Assembly: GCA_002118135.1 (NCBI GenBank)
Contig: BDIU01000324.1
Coordinates: forward strand, 1 to 64,000
DNA length: 64,000 nucleotides
Direction: 5' to 3'
Source: Trebouxia sp. TZW2008
Lineage: Eukaryota > Chlorophyta > Trebouxiophyceae > Trebouxiales > Trebouxiaceae
Notes under the pieces: model-generated
Databases searched by the model: none
Seen by the model: only the letters and a program-made list of their open reading frames with translations
What the model was told of the DNA's origin: nothing
Translations under genes and position numbers: made by a program
In this document: piece by piece, positions 12,001 to 24,000 of the stretch
Numbering within the stretch: position 1 is the first letter of the stretch
How the letters are laid out: each line of letters begins with the position of its first letter

Positions 12001-15000
12001 TCAAGCCTGCAGATGAGCAAGGGTGTATTATACGCTCGAAGTGAAAAGCCTGCAGTTGCAAAGTTCACCTTTGCTGCTGGTAATGGTGGCTACATCTTCA
12101 GCGTAGGTGGATGGGGCAGGGGCAACAGCTGTCTGCTCACGCCGCTTCAGCTTCACACCAGCCATGATGATGTCAGCATCACTGGGCACCTAAAACACAC
12201 AGCACCCATGAGTCCCATTCTCACATCATAGTATGTAGTTATGTTCTACCAAACTCCATCAACCTGTGACAATTGTTGAATGAAAGCTAAACAAATCATC
12301 TTTGATGCCGTGTTCTGTCATGGTTCCTGATACTGCATTCTGCAGCTCAGCAGGCATACTTGACCTGATCACAGTAGGCAGCATAACTCTGTGACAATCA
12401 CCTGGCGCAAAACAGAGATGGCTAGCATGACCTAGACAATGTTGATGCAATACAAACGCTCGCATGTTATGGGAGCTCGCCACTGATCAAGTGCCTGAGC
12501 GCACTGCAGACTGGAGCTTGCACCACAAGTCTAACAGCACTCAAGCTACTGATGCTGGCAGTGTTGCTCTGAGCACCTTTCACACTTTGAAGCAGTCCCG
12601 CGGGCAAGTGCATGGCAATTTTGCATGAAATCACCAAGCCCAAGACAGCAATAAAGAACTGATTGCTGCATTGTATGACCAGATAGGCATTTCAACCTGT
12701 CCAGTACACAACTAAGGGAGTGGACAAGCGCCATCACCTCGAGATCACTGTAGCGCACTTGGGAAATGCGTTCCTGCTTGACCTCCCCTTCAGCTTTCAC
12801 AGTGATCAGGCGCAGGTCATTGCACACTGGGGTGATAATCTTGCCCCCCTCAGGCCGCAGCAGGGCTAGCAATGTACGCAGGCGGTCTGGTGGGCATGAC
12901 GCCCCCACATGCACCCTGTCATACTGTCCCTACATTACAGCACTCACGACTGTTAACAGCTTGCATGCACCCTGTCATACTGTCCCTACATCAGAAATTG
13001 ATGAGAATGAAAACCCCCTGCCCTCCTCTCCCCCTCCCAAGGCCGCAGCAGGGATAGTAAAGCACGTAGGCAGTCTGGTGGGCATGATGTACCCACATGC
13101 ACCCTGTCATACTGACCCTGCATTGCAGCAATTGGGGTTTTTCACAGCCAGTACCCCTCCTGTAAGAGAGCTGCCATGCAGGAGTTACAAGCAGAAAATG
13201 GCATGCTCAAGTTCTGAGCACAAAACCATGAAAACAATATTGTCAGTCAGACTGCAGCTACAGTGTCAGCTACTGACAGCTTGCATCGACACGTCTGGCG
13301 TGTGCAAAAGCAGTGCTTGCAAGCTGAAATAATCAGCGATATCACAAACATCTGGGAAGTGGCAGGATGCACGAGGGGTTCCAAACACACATGACAGCGA
13401 CCCTGATGCCAGCAATTACCCCAAATGCATGCCGCCATTGCAGTCACACATATGTGCGTCTTGACTGCAATTTCTACGCCGTGCCAAAGTGATTGGTCAA
13501 CCTACACTGGACTGGTCAGTGCATGGCAGTCAAGCTTGATGCTGAGAGACAAAACAGTGGCAGCAGCATGTTACCTGATGCTTGTTTGATGGCATGAATA
13601 CATTGTGCAGCTCAATCTTGCAGGCAGCGGCTTGGCCAGCAAAGTCTTGACTGCTTGCTCTGAGGCGCTTGATGTTGGAAGCAGCCAGCCGTGTTGCTGA
13701 CTTGCGGATGTCAATGCCCACAGACAGCCCAGCCTTGCCTACCTGCATCAACCATGCTGCATGAGCACGTTCTGCAGCTCAATCTTGGCCAGCAAAGTCA
13801 TGACTGCTTGATCTCAGGCGCTGGATGCTGGAAGCAGCCAGCCGTGTTGCTGATTTGCGGATGTCAATGCCCACAGACAGCCCAGCCTTGCCTACCTGCA
13901 TCAACCATGCTGCATGAACATGTTCTGCAGCTCAATCTTGGCCAGCAAAGTCATGACTGCTTGATCTCAGGCGCTTGATGTTGGAAGCAGCTATTCGTGT
14001 TGCTGATCTGCGGATATTGATGCCCACAGACAGCTCAGTCTTGCCTACCTGCACGACATCCTGAATGGGTGAAGGGCATCGTTCAACTTGCTGTCAAAGA
14101 TGCTGCCTTTAAAGTCTATGCCTAATGCATCCTTTGAAATCCATGTTCTCCATGACTGCAATGACCCTATGTCACTCTGGACAGGATTAGCCCAAATACC
14201 CCAGGAACATTCAAGCAGACGCCGTTTGAGCTCACATTCAGGACTACTCAAGCATACACCTGATGACATTTCAGCGTGAGCACAACTGACATTGATTGCA
14301 CCATGACAGGGTCCTTCTGAAGTGGCATCCCGCTGTGTTGATGCTCACATATGATCATGTGAGACCCACTTGTTGAGAGCTGGATACCAAGCATGCCCTG
14401 AGTTGTGACAGACACAAGTCACGGCGCACAAGGCATGCAAGCTCCAGACAAGATTATTGTCACCTCATGAGCAACATGAGCTCCTTGCTCTGACATGTGT
14501 TTGCATCAAAGCAAGCTGCACAGGCAGCGCTGATGCTTTGCTGCAGCTGACACGCACAACTGTATGCTCAGGCTGCATTCATTACACTTCAGGCAGGCAT
14601 CACGCAAAAAGCAGACACATCAGCGTCCTCACGGGCCACGTTGAAAGCGGCTGTGATATTATTCACACCTGCGTTGCTTACAGTGTGAACACTGCAGGCG
14701 CAGATGGAATCGCAGCCGTGGTCAACATCCTGAAAACAGTGAATAGTCTGCAGCTGCAGAGCCTCTAGGCTTCAATCGGCTGACGTAGTCCATAGGCAAG
14801 CTTACAAGGCCTGACAACCAGGTGGGCAACAACATGGGCAGCACAGCTCACGGCATAAGCGCCGCAGGCATCAATATGTTGCAAACAGGACTTGCAGTTT
14901 GCAGCCAATTGCTGGGCTATCACCTGAGGGAGGAAGGACAAACACATGTCCACTCTACATGAGGGAATAACAACATAAGCAGCCAACTCAAAATGTACGC

Positions 15001-17205
15001 GCCACAAGCATTGATGATGCTGCTGCCATAGCTGATGCCCTAGTAGGCAGTGGTCAGGCTATTGCAGGCGAGGTACAAGTAACCCGGGGGGGGCAGGGGT
15101 GCAAATTTATCAGCATCCTCACAGGTAGAAGCAGCAGACTCACAATGTGAGCGCCACAGGCATTGATGATCCCACATCCACAGCCAACGTCCAGCAGGCG
15201 ATGGCCAGGCTGTAGCTGCAGAGCTTCCAGGCAGGAGGCGTGCATGTGGGGAGCTGATACATTGAAGTCCAACGCCTCCAGTCGGACAGGCGAATCAGTG
15301 AAAGCCTCGTCCTGGTGCTGCTCGGGGACAAACAGGTTGCGCGCACACACTCTCATGGCCTTGATGGCTGCCTCACTGCATCAGCACAGAAACATGCGAC
15401 TTTGTTGGGCTGATTGGGAATGAAGAGGTTGCGCATACAACTGCATTGCCTTGACAGCTAACTCACGGCCTTGGCACAAAGAAGAATCAGGTGAGAAGCC
15501 TTGCTTGGTGTACTGAAACAAACCCAGTGAAAGGCTTGTCCTGCTGCATCTCAGGGACAAACAGCTGATGGGTACAGAAGCCCATGGCCTTGATGGCTGC
15601 CTCACTGCACAGGCCGACAAACTAGGCGAAACCCAACAAAAGTAGACTCAATACAGTACAGCAGGTGAGCCTATCGATCCTTTTGTGTGCTCAACCAGAT
15701 GTATGATGACTGAGAACCAATTTGCAGCAACCTGTCTTTTGTGACAAAACATCTTGTGCACACGATCTTGCAGCCTTCACGCATGCAAACCTGCAGCCAC
15801 AGATCCTTTGCATGCATCTCAGCCAACAGGAAGGACATGTTCAAAAATGTAACAGCTCCGGTACAGCTTCAAGGGCTTGGGTTGCACCTGTTGCAGAGGC
15901 CTGAATGGCATGCCTCAAACACAACATCCAAAGCAAGACATGCCTTAAGTTGAGGGGCATGCAAGCTTGTGCACTTAATTGCCATTGGTGCGCAAGACAG
16001 GTGCAAAGCAGCAGGACCTACTCTGAAATGACTCCACCTCGCTTCAAGTTGGACACCAGCTCATCATTGTCAGACGCAATGTCCCTTTCCACCACACGCC
16101 CGCCGCCTATCATGCGCAGAAAATGGTGCAGGGGTATACGGTCCCTCCGTGGGTCTCTTGGCGGGCGCACTGGATGATCATCACCCTGACAAAGAAATCA
16201 TTGTGGGTCTGATTTCATTGAAACAGATGCCAAGAACGCAGGCCCAGTCATGGTGAAGAAATGGACCAAAGTAGAGATCTGTAAAGCAAGACTAACACAT
16301 CATCATCAAATCATCAGCGATGGGTGGCGCATGACAAGGTCCTGAAGTGCTTCGTCCCTTCATCCCTTCAAAAAAATGACACGGTGTCTCTAGCAGTCAG
16401 CCAATCATGACTGCACCAGCTTGCACAGAACAAACTTGTCGCAACCTCATCAGAGTATGTCTTGGCCAATGCAGCTTGCTCAGCATTACATAAGCTGCAT
16501 TGGCCAGCACTCAATCAGAGAAGGTTGCTGCAAGCTCAATTGCTGGCCAGCATGAGTAATCGACTTTAGAGCCTCTGCCATATAACATGACAATCAGAGC
16601 GCAAAGGGTGTCCATTAAGTAAGTTGACTTGTGGGGACCTGCTTGCAGAGGTGCAGGCAGGCTGGGTACAGATAGGTGGCGAAGCTTGATGAGGCCGGCA
16701 AAATGTGAAAGCACAGTGGCGAACCTGATTTGCACTGCACGTCAGTAATGTTAATATGTGCTGCAGCCCTCAGAGGTTGAGGAGCTTGCCCAGTTTTGTC
16801 TTAGCAGAGCAGTGCACAATACACATCATCTCGCAGTCAGCATTACCCTACAGTGGGAAAAGGCATCACACTGCAGCTGCACAAAGCAGCTGATGGCTGG
16901 CATGCAGGTCATTTGCACAAAACCCAGTATGTCTGGCATGCCTACAGAGCACAGGCAGCTACTTGGGTGTGCTTTGACCTTGTCCTTGGCTTGCCAGTCA
17001 GAGCTGTACAGCGCTGTGCAAATGCAACAGTTGTAATTTGGGCGTCAGTGGTCATGACATATAAAGGGGAAATGCTGCACACCTGTTCTGCATCACTGTC
17101 ACTACCGCTGCCATCGTCCATCTCCACATCATCTGGGTCATCAGGATGCTGAAATCTCTGCCGCTGATGGTCAAAGTCTTCATCATCGCTCATGTTGAAG
17201 GCCAT
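6029..17205 (-). CDS. PIMT-like methyltransferase fused to BTB/BACK domain
   Basis: Exons read in phase on the minus strand: 17083-17205, 16022-16185, 15144-15375, 13575-13742, 12738-12929, 12069-12189, 11188-11346 and 10435-10570, then after a poorly resolved stretch 7584-7678, 7304-7553 and 6029-6270. The start ATG at 17205 opens an acidic N-terminus. A protein-L-isoaspartate O-methyltransferase domain follows: NDELVSNLKR, RNLFVPEQH, SAPHMHA, the SAM-binding LLDVGCGCG loop, VGIDIRKS, YDRVHVGASCPPD and SQVRYSDLE. After a Ser-rich linker comes a BTB start (LGNGWSIPVHR), then BTB/BACK helices (FLHYLYYDKLD, LPKLRAVCLDYIV) and a short C-tail. PIMT repairs isoaspartate in aged proteins; BTB normally binds cullin-3. 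The fusion therefore suggests a repair-or-degrade factor (inference). One or more exons between 7678 and 10435 are unresolved; a candidate ends at 10260. Confidence 0.8.
6690..7045. repeat. Direct repeat inside intron of PIMT-BTB gene
   Basis: About 100 bp near 6690-6790 recurs near 6945-7045. Both contain agcagctagcaagccagccc, a run of aaaaggctgcagct, and cattggctgatg followed by aacaggcac. The offset is about 255 bp. Both copies sit in the intron between the 7304 and 6270 exon borders. I see no coding frame in them. Confidence 0.7.
8320..8850. repeat. Higher-order tandem repeat, period about 293 bp
   Basis: A block beginning gcgcatgccgctgttctgacg near 8334 recurs near 8627. Each unit contains a second diverged half-unit (gcgctctgcacatg.tctgacct) near 8526 and 8820. 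The shared core is a gcgctctg(c/t)aca.ctc.gacct stretch followed by caccaca/tatg. The array is satellite-like and intronic. Frames inside it are Cys/His-rich artefacts of the repeat. Confidence 0.75.
9050..9715. repeat. Two-copy tandem duplication in intron
   Basis: The segment from about 9060 to 9290 is repeated, diverged, at about 9490 to 9700. Shared blocks are gctgtggcaaaagccttcaagctggt, ctcatgcca.actgtgctgcca, and ttggca.cccacagacagc.tgc. Minus-strand translation gives a similar peptide from each copy (QLEGFCHS). This may be a duplicated, now non-functional exon or simply intron DNA. Confidence 0.65.
11400..11690 (-). repeat. Decayed tandem copies of the 11188-11346 exon
   Basis: The live exon begins GYSSSSGSDQS and contains ERSGGSG and GTRVAKFLS. 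A second copy at about 11405-11540 keeps GYSSSSASDQSG, ERSGGLG and GTRVAKFLS, but a small insertion breaks the frame and creates a stop. A third, 5'-only fragment lies near 11640-11675. Both lie upstream of the live exon in the direction of transcription, inside the intron. Confidence 0.75.
12940..13125 (-). repeat. Decayed tandem copies of the 12738-12929 exon
   Basis: The methyltransferase exon starts with GQYDRVHVGASC. A longer copy (about 12990-13117) starts GQYDRVHVGTSC, then diverges and ends in an unrelated, stop-containing tail. A very short copy (about 12955-12986) keeps only the first eight codons. Each has its own preceding AG. They lie in the intron just upstream of the live exon. 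Confidence 0.75.
13743..14070 (-). repeat. Two frameshifted copies of the 13575-13742 exon
   Basis: The live exon encodes VGKAGLSVGIDIRKS and ends with an intact LHNVFMPSN. Copies at about 13755-13906 and 13915-14052 keep the splice acceptor and the first 110 bp or so. Both lack the same 14 bp after gccaag, which shifts the frame to an immediate stop. The shared deletion, bounded by a caag direct repeat, shows that one dead copy was duplicated from the other. Confidence 0.85.
14830..15615 (-). repeat. Partial copies of the 15144-15375 exon on both sides
   Basis: Upstream in transcription order, about 15490-15605 reads EAAIKAM then a diverged LFVPE segment, and about 15420-15470 reads ELAVKAM with a stop-prone tail. 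Downstream, about 14985-15015 and 14838-14880 repeat the exon's last codons (NACGAYI and DACGAYA) plus the donor region. The live exon carries the intact SAM-binding loop. This is the same exon-copying pattern as in neighbouring exons. Confidence 0.65.
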
Positions 17206-18003
17206 GGCTCGACTGACCAATGCAGCCTGCAGACAAAACAAGCGATCCAGTTGGCTCCATCCAAGACTTGACACCCATGAAGCAAGAAAGCTGTGCTCGA
17301 AGGCGGAACTGTGACGTTGGTGCTTTGAACCAGCATGAAATTCATCATGCAGAAGGGTCCGATGGAGAGTGCTCGCGAGCGCGGGGCATTTTGTCGAAAG
17401 CAAGATGCCTGATGAAAGGCAAACACCAAAGTGAAGCCGTATTATGGTATCATAATATCAAATTAGCGCACGGCGTCCGCAATATGTTCTTAATGTGGCA
17501 CGCAGGGACGGGTTGGAGTTTCTTATTTTTCAGCACCTGGTCTTTCCGTGTAGCAAGTCAACACAAGCAGTGATCGACGGATAGCAGTGTACCTGTCAAG
17601 CTTCAGCTCGGTCTCAGTAATGTACGATGCGGCGACAGGCTCAGACCTGCATACATCTCCATTCATATCAACTTGCGCACGGATAACGGATAACGGTCGC
17701 ACGCATGCAAAGTGCAAGCTGACCTTGACCGAAGGCGTTACGGCGTAGCCGAGACGGGACATGCCGATCACTGAACCCAAGTCATGCGCTAGCGCTTGCA
17801 AAGGTTTTCGTCGAGCGGACGAGAAGCACAGATCGGGACATTAGATCGCACAAAGCGCTTCGCAGGTCGAAGGAAAGCAAGTTGGCCTTTTCGGGAGAAT
17901 CCTAATTTGGCATCTCGATTTGGCATCCCTCCCAGACTTGCTCAAACAACCAAAACCTTTGCTGACTTTGCGCACGCGTTGTCATCCCTGAAACTTTTCT
18001 GTG
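17206..18003. promoter_or_regulatory. Divergent intergenic region (putative bidirectional promoter)
   Basis: The PIMT-BTB gene starts at 17205 on the minus strand and the acidic-protein gene begins near 18004 on the plus strand, so both promoters must lie here. On the minus strand the frame stays open from about 17403 but has no ATG before 17205, and an acceptor-like site at 17229 suggests a spliced 5' UTR. No clear TATA box is seen. Confidence 0.45.
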
Positions 18004-21000
18004 CATGACGGCATCATCAGCAGCTGCGCAGCTGCTTGAACGTGGTTCGTGTTGACTCAAGGAGGAAGCCTTTGAAGGCCTTGAAGCTTCCGATCGCCAC
18101 GGTAAGTATAGAGCGGCCTTGAGCTCTGTCGATATCACCGCAGCTTCTGGTAGTTAAGCTGGGTATGGTGCTGAAGGGTCCACCGCATATCTCAATGCAT
18201 GCCTCAGTTCCATGTGGACTGCGCTGTCTGCTCTGCCTGCACTCCTAACGCAGCGTTTCCAGTGCTTGCACGAGGCTTTTGCTGGCCGATGTGGACTAGC
18301 CGTGTCTGCATGGTATCAATGTGTTGAAATGCGACCGCAGATGGGTCCCAATTTCGCTGCTTGGTCTGACCCCCAGTATGTGTTTCCCAAGCTGGAAGAG
18401 ACGCCCTTTGGTCAGGACCATTGCCTCTTTGGCAGGCCAATCCTCGACTATCAGGTGTGTCAGCTGAGTTCAGCTGCTCCCGCAATGTGTCATGTGTCAA
18501 GTTTATCTGCTCCCGCAGTGCATCATGTGTCAAGGTCAACCGCTCTTGCGGTGTATCCTGAGTTAAGGTCACCTGCTCTTGCAATGTATTATTCGTCAGT
18601 GGCATCATCTTGCCTGATGCATACCTGTGCATCTGCAGGGTCAGCCAAGCATGCAGGACAATCTCCGGCTGCAGCGTCTTGTTCAGCACCTGTCAACGCT
18701 GGTGGATGGCTTTTTGGAGCAGTCTTCTGAGGAACAAGAACCCAAGGCACTAGGACCCGAGGATGCCCAGAGCCGGCATGAGGAGATCATGCACATAGCA
18801 GAAGCTGTCTTCAAGGAGATGTCGCTCCAGGTCTGCTTGTTCCAAGCCTGAACACATCTGCCTGCAATGTATGTGCAGGATTTGCTTTGCTGCAAACACA
18901 GCACAAGGCGTGCATACATCGATCCGTACATGTTGCATGACTTTTGTACTTGCCTCAGACTCCTACGCATTTTCACAAGTCAACAATGAACATTCACCCC
19001 CAAGCAATGAAAGCTGATTCATACAATGCTGACAAGCCTGCTACTCATTGATGGTTTGCATGCGACAAGCCAGCAATGTACCTCAGCCTGCTTGTCCTGA
19101 CTAAGAGTTGCATAGGCGTCATTGCCATGGGTAAGTCTCCCAGTGTTGTACTTTCAGTCAAGCAGCATACGTCACAAGTCATACACTACTGAAATGCAAG
19201 CATCTGGCACAAGCTGTTTCATGACTGTGCAGAGTTACAGGGCAGACAGGGCAACTGCTGTCAGCAAGCTGTGGAGCTGCCTGTCTGTTTACCTCAACCA
19301 TTGTGCGACTCAGGCCACATCGATAACAGCCTCAGCTGAGTCTGATGCACAGACAGAAGAGCAGACCACTGCAGACGATGCTCAGTCAAACCCTGCAGTC
19401 GACAATGCAGACGCTACTGCTGCAGATGAAACATCAACAGCTGCCGTTGAGAAGTCTGCAGATGCAGACAATGAAGCAGCAGCAGCAGCAGATGGTGACA
19501 CATGTGAAGATGATGCAGCAGTAGATGCGGAAGCAAATGATGCTGGTGCCGAAGCGGATGAGGCAGTCAGTAATGTTGACACATCAGCAGCAGGTGCAGC
19601 AGAGGCTGAGCAGGCAGCTGATGCAGCAACTGTAGAGGGTGGAGCCACACAGGTCAGCTGCTGGGTAGCAATCCAGTGTCTGATATTGCAGTGTGTCTAT
19701 GTTTCACATGCTTTGTGTTGCACAAGCTTGTATAGAAGTATGAGGCATTTGAGCTTGGCAGCAGTGGTACTATGGGACTGTGGATTCAGACAGTCAAGGT
19801 CTGTCGCGCTTCCTCTGGCTGTCTTTGTACAGCACCTGCTGCCATACGTCTAAACCAAAGCGTGACAGATATTGTGCAAATTGGCCATGCATGCTGCTTA
19901 GTTTGAATTGACTTTGTTGCTCTTTGCATTGCAGAAAAGCCTGAGCAGGACTGTATCAAACACCAGCAGGATAGCTGCGCTAGAGCAGCAGAATGCAGAC
20001 ATGAAAGCGCAGATTGCCAGTTTGAACGCCAGGCTTGCACAGCATGCTGAGCATGCTGAGCAGCTGCTAGTAGGGACTGAGGCCTTCTTTGGGCCCAAGG
20101 CTGGCACCATGTTTGGGCAGCAGTTAGAAGCAGAGAGCTCAGGCTCAGATGCGAGCTTCAGCAGTGCAAGAGAGCGGTCTTCAAGCCGCCCTCTTTCTGC
20201 AGGCAGCAGTTTCAGTAGTGCCTTGTCCAACCCTGCCCGCTCCAGGTACTGCATCATAACAGATGGTGGTGTCCATAAACAGTGGGACCCGTGTGTTAGC
20301 CCATTCCTGATGTCTGTCATATGTTCACCGGTGTGCAGTACTGATTTACATCCTGACTTTGTGACAAGGTGCAGAGTTTCATTGTTGTTACTGCTAGTCT
20401 TGATGCTTCACTTACCAACGTTCTGATGAAGATATCACGGACTTTTCAACTTTTGGGTGGTCGGCATGCAGGTCAGCATCTCCTGGGCTGCGGTCTAGGG
20501 GTCTGAGCAGGGGAGGCAGCAGGGCTCAGGGATTGGGCGGCCCAGTGCAGTCTGGGGTCTCAGATGCCAGCTTTGCCACAGCTGTGGAAGGTGCTCTTAG
20601 CCGCATGGGCTCTGGCACGAGCAGCACTCAGGGACAGCTGCATCAGTCTGCAGCCATAGCATCAGCTCCAGCTGAGGGCTCTGAAGGTGAATTTGCCAAT
20701 GCCTGGTTCCTTATGGTGGATTGAAGTTTGAAATTGTGGCATGGCAAAGCCCGAGTGATTGCATTGCCAGCAAACGAGCTTTGTCATGATTCTTTTCTTT
20801 GAGCAAGTCAGAGCGTGGTCGAGTTCCTGTGTGTTGCCATCAATAGATAACATTGGTCATGCTTGCCCATCAACTTGCGTTGACAAGTACCTGGTGCATC
20901 ATTACGTTATGGATTGTTAGCTCCCATGGAGCTTTCTTGCAGTGTACAAAATTTAAAGTTGAGTGCAGCACCAGAGCACGCACTGTCCAGGCTCGTTCAA

Positions 21001-24000
21001 CCCTACCCCATACTGCTCTCAGTTTGAACCCAGGAGAGAGAGGTCCATGAAGTGGGCGGCAAATACTTCCTGCATTCACAATAGAATTCTACTGTTTCTG
21101 TGACAGTGCAGAAGCGGCCACAGAGGCTTCATGTCTGAGTGCAACCATCCCGTGAAAAGAAACATGTGCGCTGAATGAAAGCAGTTATGTTGCAGAAGAT
21201 GCCATAAGCACAATCGCTGCTGGGCAGGGCAGGGGTAAGCGCAAGGCCCTGAAGGCCTTCCTGCATAAGCTGCGCCACCCAGCTCTCCCAGATGCAAGCT
21301 CTGTTCCCTCACTCAGTACACCTGTGTTGAAGACGCTCGGATCCTTCAATTCAGTTTGTGTCATCTGCAGAAGATGCTACCAGCACAATTGCTGCCGGGC
21401 AGGGCAGGGGCAAGCGCAAGGCCCTGAAGGCCTTCCTGCACAAGCTGCGCCACTCAGCAGTCTCAGATGCAGGCTCTGCCCCCTCACTCAGTACACCTGT
21501 ATTGAAAATGCTTGGTCCCTTCAATTCACTTTCTGTTGTCTGCAGAAGATGCCACAGGCACGATTGCTGCCCGGCAGGGCAGGGGCAAGCGCAAGGCCCT
21601 CAAGGCCTTCCTGCACAAGCTGCGCCATCCGGCTGTCTCAGAAGCAGACTCCCCACACGCGTACACTGCAGCCCAGCGTGCTGCTGGCAAAGGTGAGCAA
21701 GGCCGTGAATTTGGCCTTTATGACCCAGACATAAACAGTGTCTGGCATTTGCTGAATGACAAACCCTTGTCTGCGCTGGGTCTACTGTGCTGCATCAATC
21801 ATGTTGCTGCAGTGTTGTTGCTGACATTGTCTTGTACACGCAAATCAGTGTGATGCCAATGGCATAGTGCACGGACCAGCTGTCTTGCTGTATACACACA
21901 CAATGCACCTCTCACGCTGACCTAGCATGTATAAGTAAGCACAGGCTATGTGCTGCTGTTCTTGATCAACGACATTATTGAAGCTGCTCTTGACAATGTA
22001 GGCAAGCAGAAGGGCATTCCTGCTGAGACAGTCCCGACGCGGCGAGACAGCCCCACTGGAACAGCCCAGGTGCGGCAGGGCAGTACCACTGGAACAGCCC
22101 CAGTGCAGCCCACCCAGGGCACTGCAGCAGACAGGGCAGCAGCCCACATCTTTGCACGCTCACTATCTAGCAAGGCAAGCCTGCCTGCCTCCCCTAACAG
22201 GCTCACCCTGCCCAGCGTGCCCAGCGTGCCAGAGAGCCCCTTTGCTCAGGCTGGCGCCCCCCCTGACACCCCCCAGCAGGTGGTACCCCCAAGCATGAGG
22301 GTACGCACCCTGTCAGCCAAGTTCTCAGAGGGAGGGCAGCAGCCTCTGGTCAACAGGTCTGCACCTACATGAGCTGGTGACCATTTTTGCTTCCAGCCCA
22401 TTGCCAGGTGTCACCAGCATTCCTGACTTCTCCCCAGACCCCACCTCAAATTGGGTGACAAGGGTTTTACCTCAAAGCTTGGAAAGCAGCATTTTCTGCA
22501 GCTGTGACACATATCACTCAACTTGCTGGCATAGTGTCTTTTTTGACAATCACGGATGCTCTCCAGCCTACTCAAAAACAAGTCAGCAGCTACACTTGCT
22601 TATGCATGGCACTCATGCCAAATGTCATGCCATATTGGATGCAGAAGGCGATGAGCGCAAAGTGTGCTACTAAATTGTATACAACAGTCACACAGCAGGC
22701 TGCTGCACATACACAACATTGCATACCGCATAAAGTCAAATAGTCAGTCAGTCAGGCCATCAATCATGTAGTAAATAAAGTGAGGCAGCAAGTTTCACGT
22801 TTGACTGAGGTGACTGTGCTGTTGCTCAGGGGCTTGACACAGCTTCCAGCTTCAGCCTCAGCTGCTGCAGCCCTGCCATCAGTCACAAGAGGCAAGCCTG
22901 GTCAGGCAACCAGCCCTGCCAGCCCTGCTGCTAATGGAACAGCCCCTGGCAAGAGCCCTCGTCAGGCTGTTGACGCGGCCACCTTGAATGCAGCTTCAGA
23001 TCGGCCTGCAGCATTTACTAGATCCCTGTCATCAGCAACACCAGCCTTTGCATTTGGAGCAAGCAGAGCATCTGGCCGTGAGCTCACACGCTCAGTCACA
23101 GACAAGGCACCAGCCTTTGCCTTTTCAGGCTCTGCAGTAGGCACCTCAAAGGGCAACAGTAGGGGTGCCCAGTTGCCTTTCGGGATGGGCAAGGCCGCAG
23201 CATCAGTCAGTAGTGCAGCAGAGCAGCTGTTTGGATTCTCAGTAGGTGATACAGTCAGGTCTGTCCCCGCCCTAGGATCTGGCGGCTTAGGGTCTGCCTT
23301 CAGTCTTGGCCCTAGCAGCAGCCTTGGCCTGTTCAGCTTCCAGGCAGCACAGAATCCCAGTGCTCCTGCCAAAACTGCTGAAACTGATGAAGCAGCTGAT
23401 GCAGAAGTTGGTGAGTCAACTGCTGAAGCTGAGGAAGCAGCTGATGCAGAAGTTGGTGAGTCATCTGCTGAAGCTGATGAAGCAGCTGACATGGCAGCTG
23501 ATAAGTCAAGAGCTGCATCAGCCAATGCCAGTGCTCGGCTTGCAGAGGCGGCTGACAGTCATAATGCACATGATACTGATGGTGATGACAGCCATTTTGC
23601 GTTGCCCAATGATTTGCTGTCTGATGACGACGCAGCAGGGTCAGTTGTAGGCAGCAGTGGTGCTGCGCCTGAAGAAGAGGAAGGGGAAGGAGAAGAAGAG
23701 GCAGTTGGTGCTGCCATTGCTGATGCTGTGAGTGCAGCTGAGGGCAGCGCTGAAAGTGCGAGCAATCAAGATGCTGCTAGTGAAGTAGGAGAGGCAACTG
23801 ATCCAGAAGCTGATGGCAATGAGGAAGCAGAAGATGAGGAGGAGGAGGAGGAGGAAGGGGATATCAGTGAGCAGGATGCTGAGGCTGGTGACGAACAAGA
23901 AGTCAGCTCAGTAAACGCAGGTGAGCCAGCCATTGATGCCTCGCAGGAGTCAGATACAAACATCACCAGCGCTGCCATCGTTTGTTTGCTGCACTAACAA

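Noticed and set aside
18240..18730. 172-residue plus-strand open frame before the 18639 exon as coding sequence
   Set aside because: The frame differs from the coding frame of the 18639-18830 exon and contains repeated ctcccgcaatg-type blocks typical of intron DNA.
22962..23525. 187-residue minus-strand open frame opposite the acidic protein
   Set aside because: It is the mirror of the Ala/Asp/Ser-rich plus-strand exon; low-complexity codons open the antisense frame by chance.
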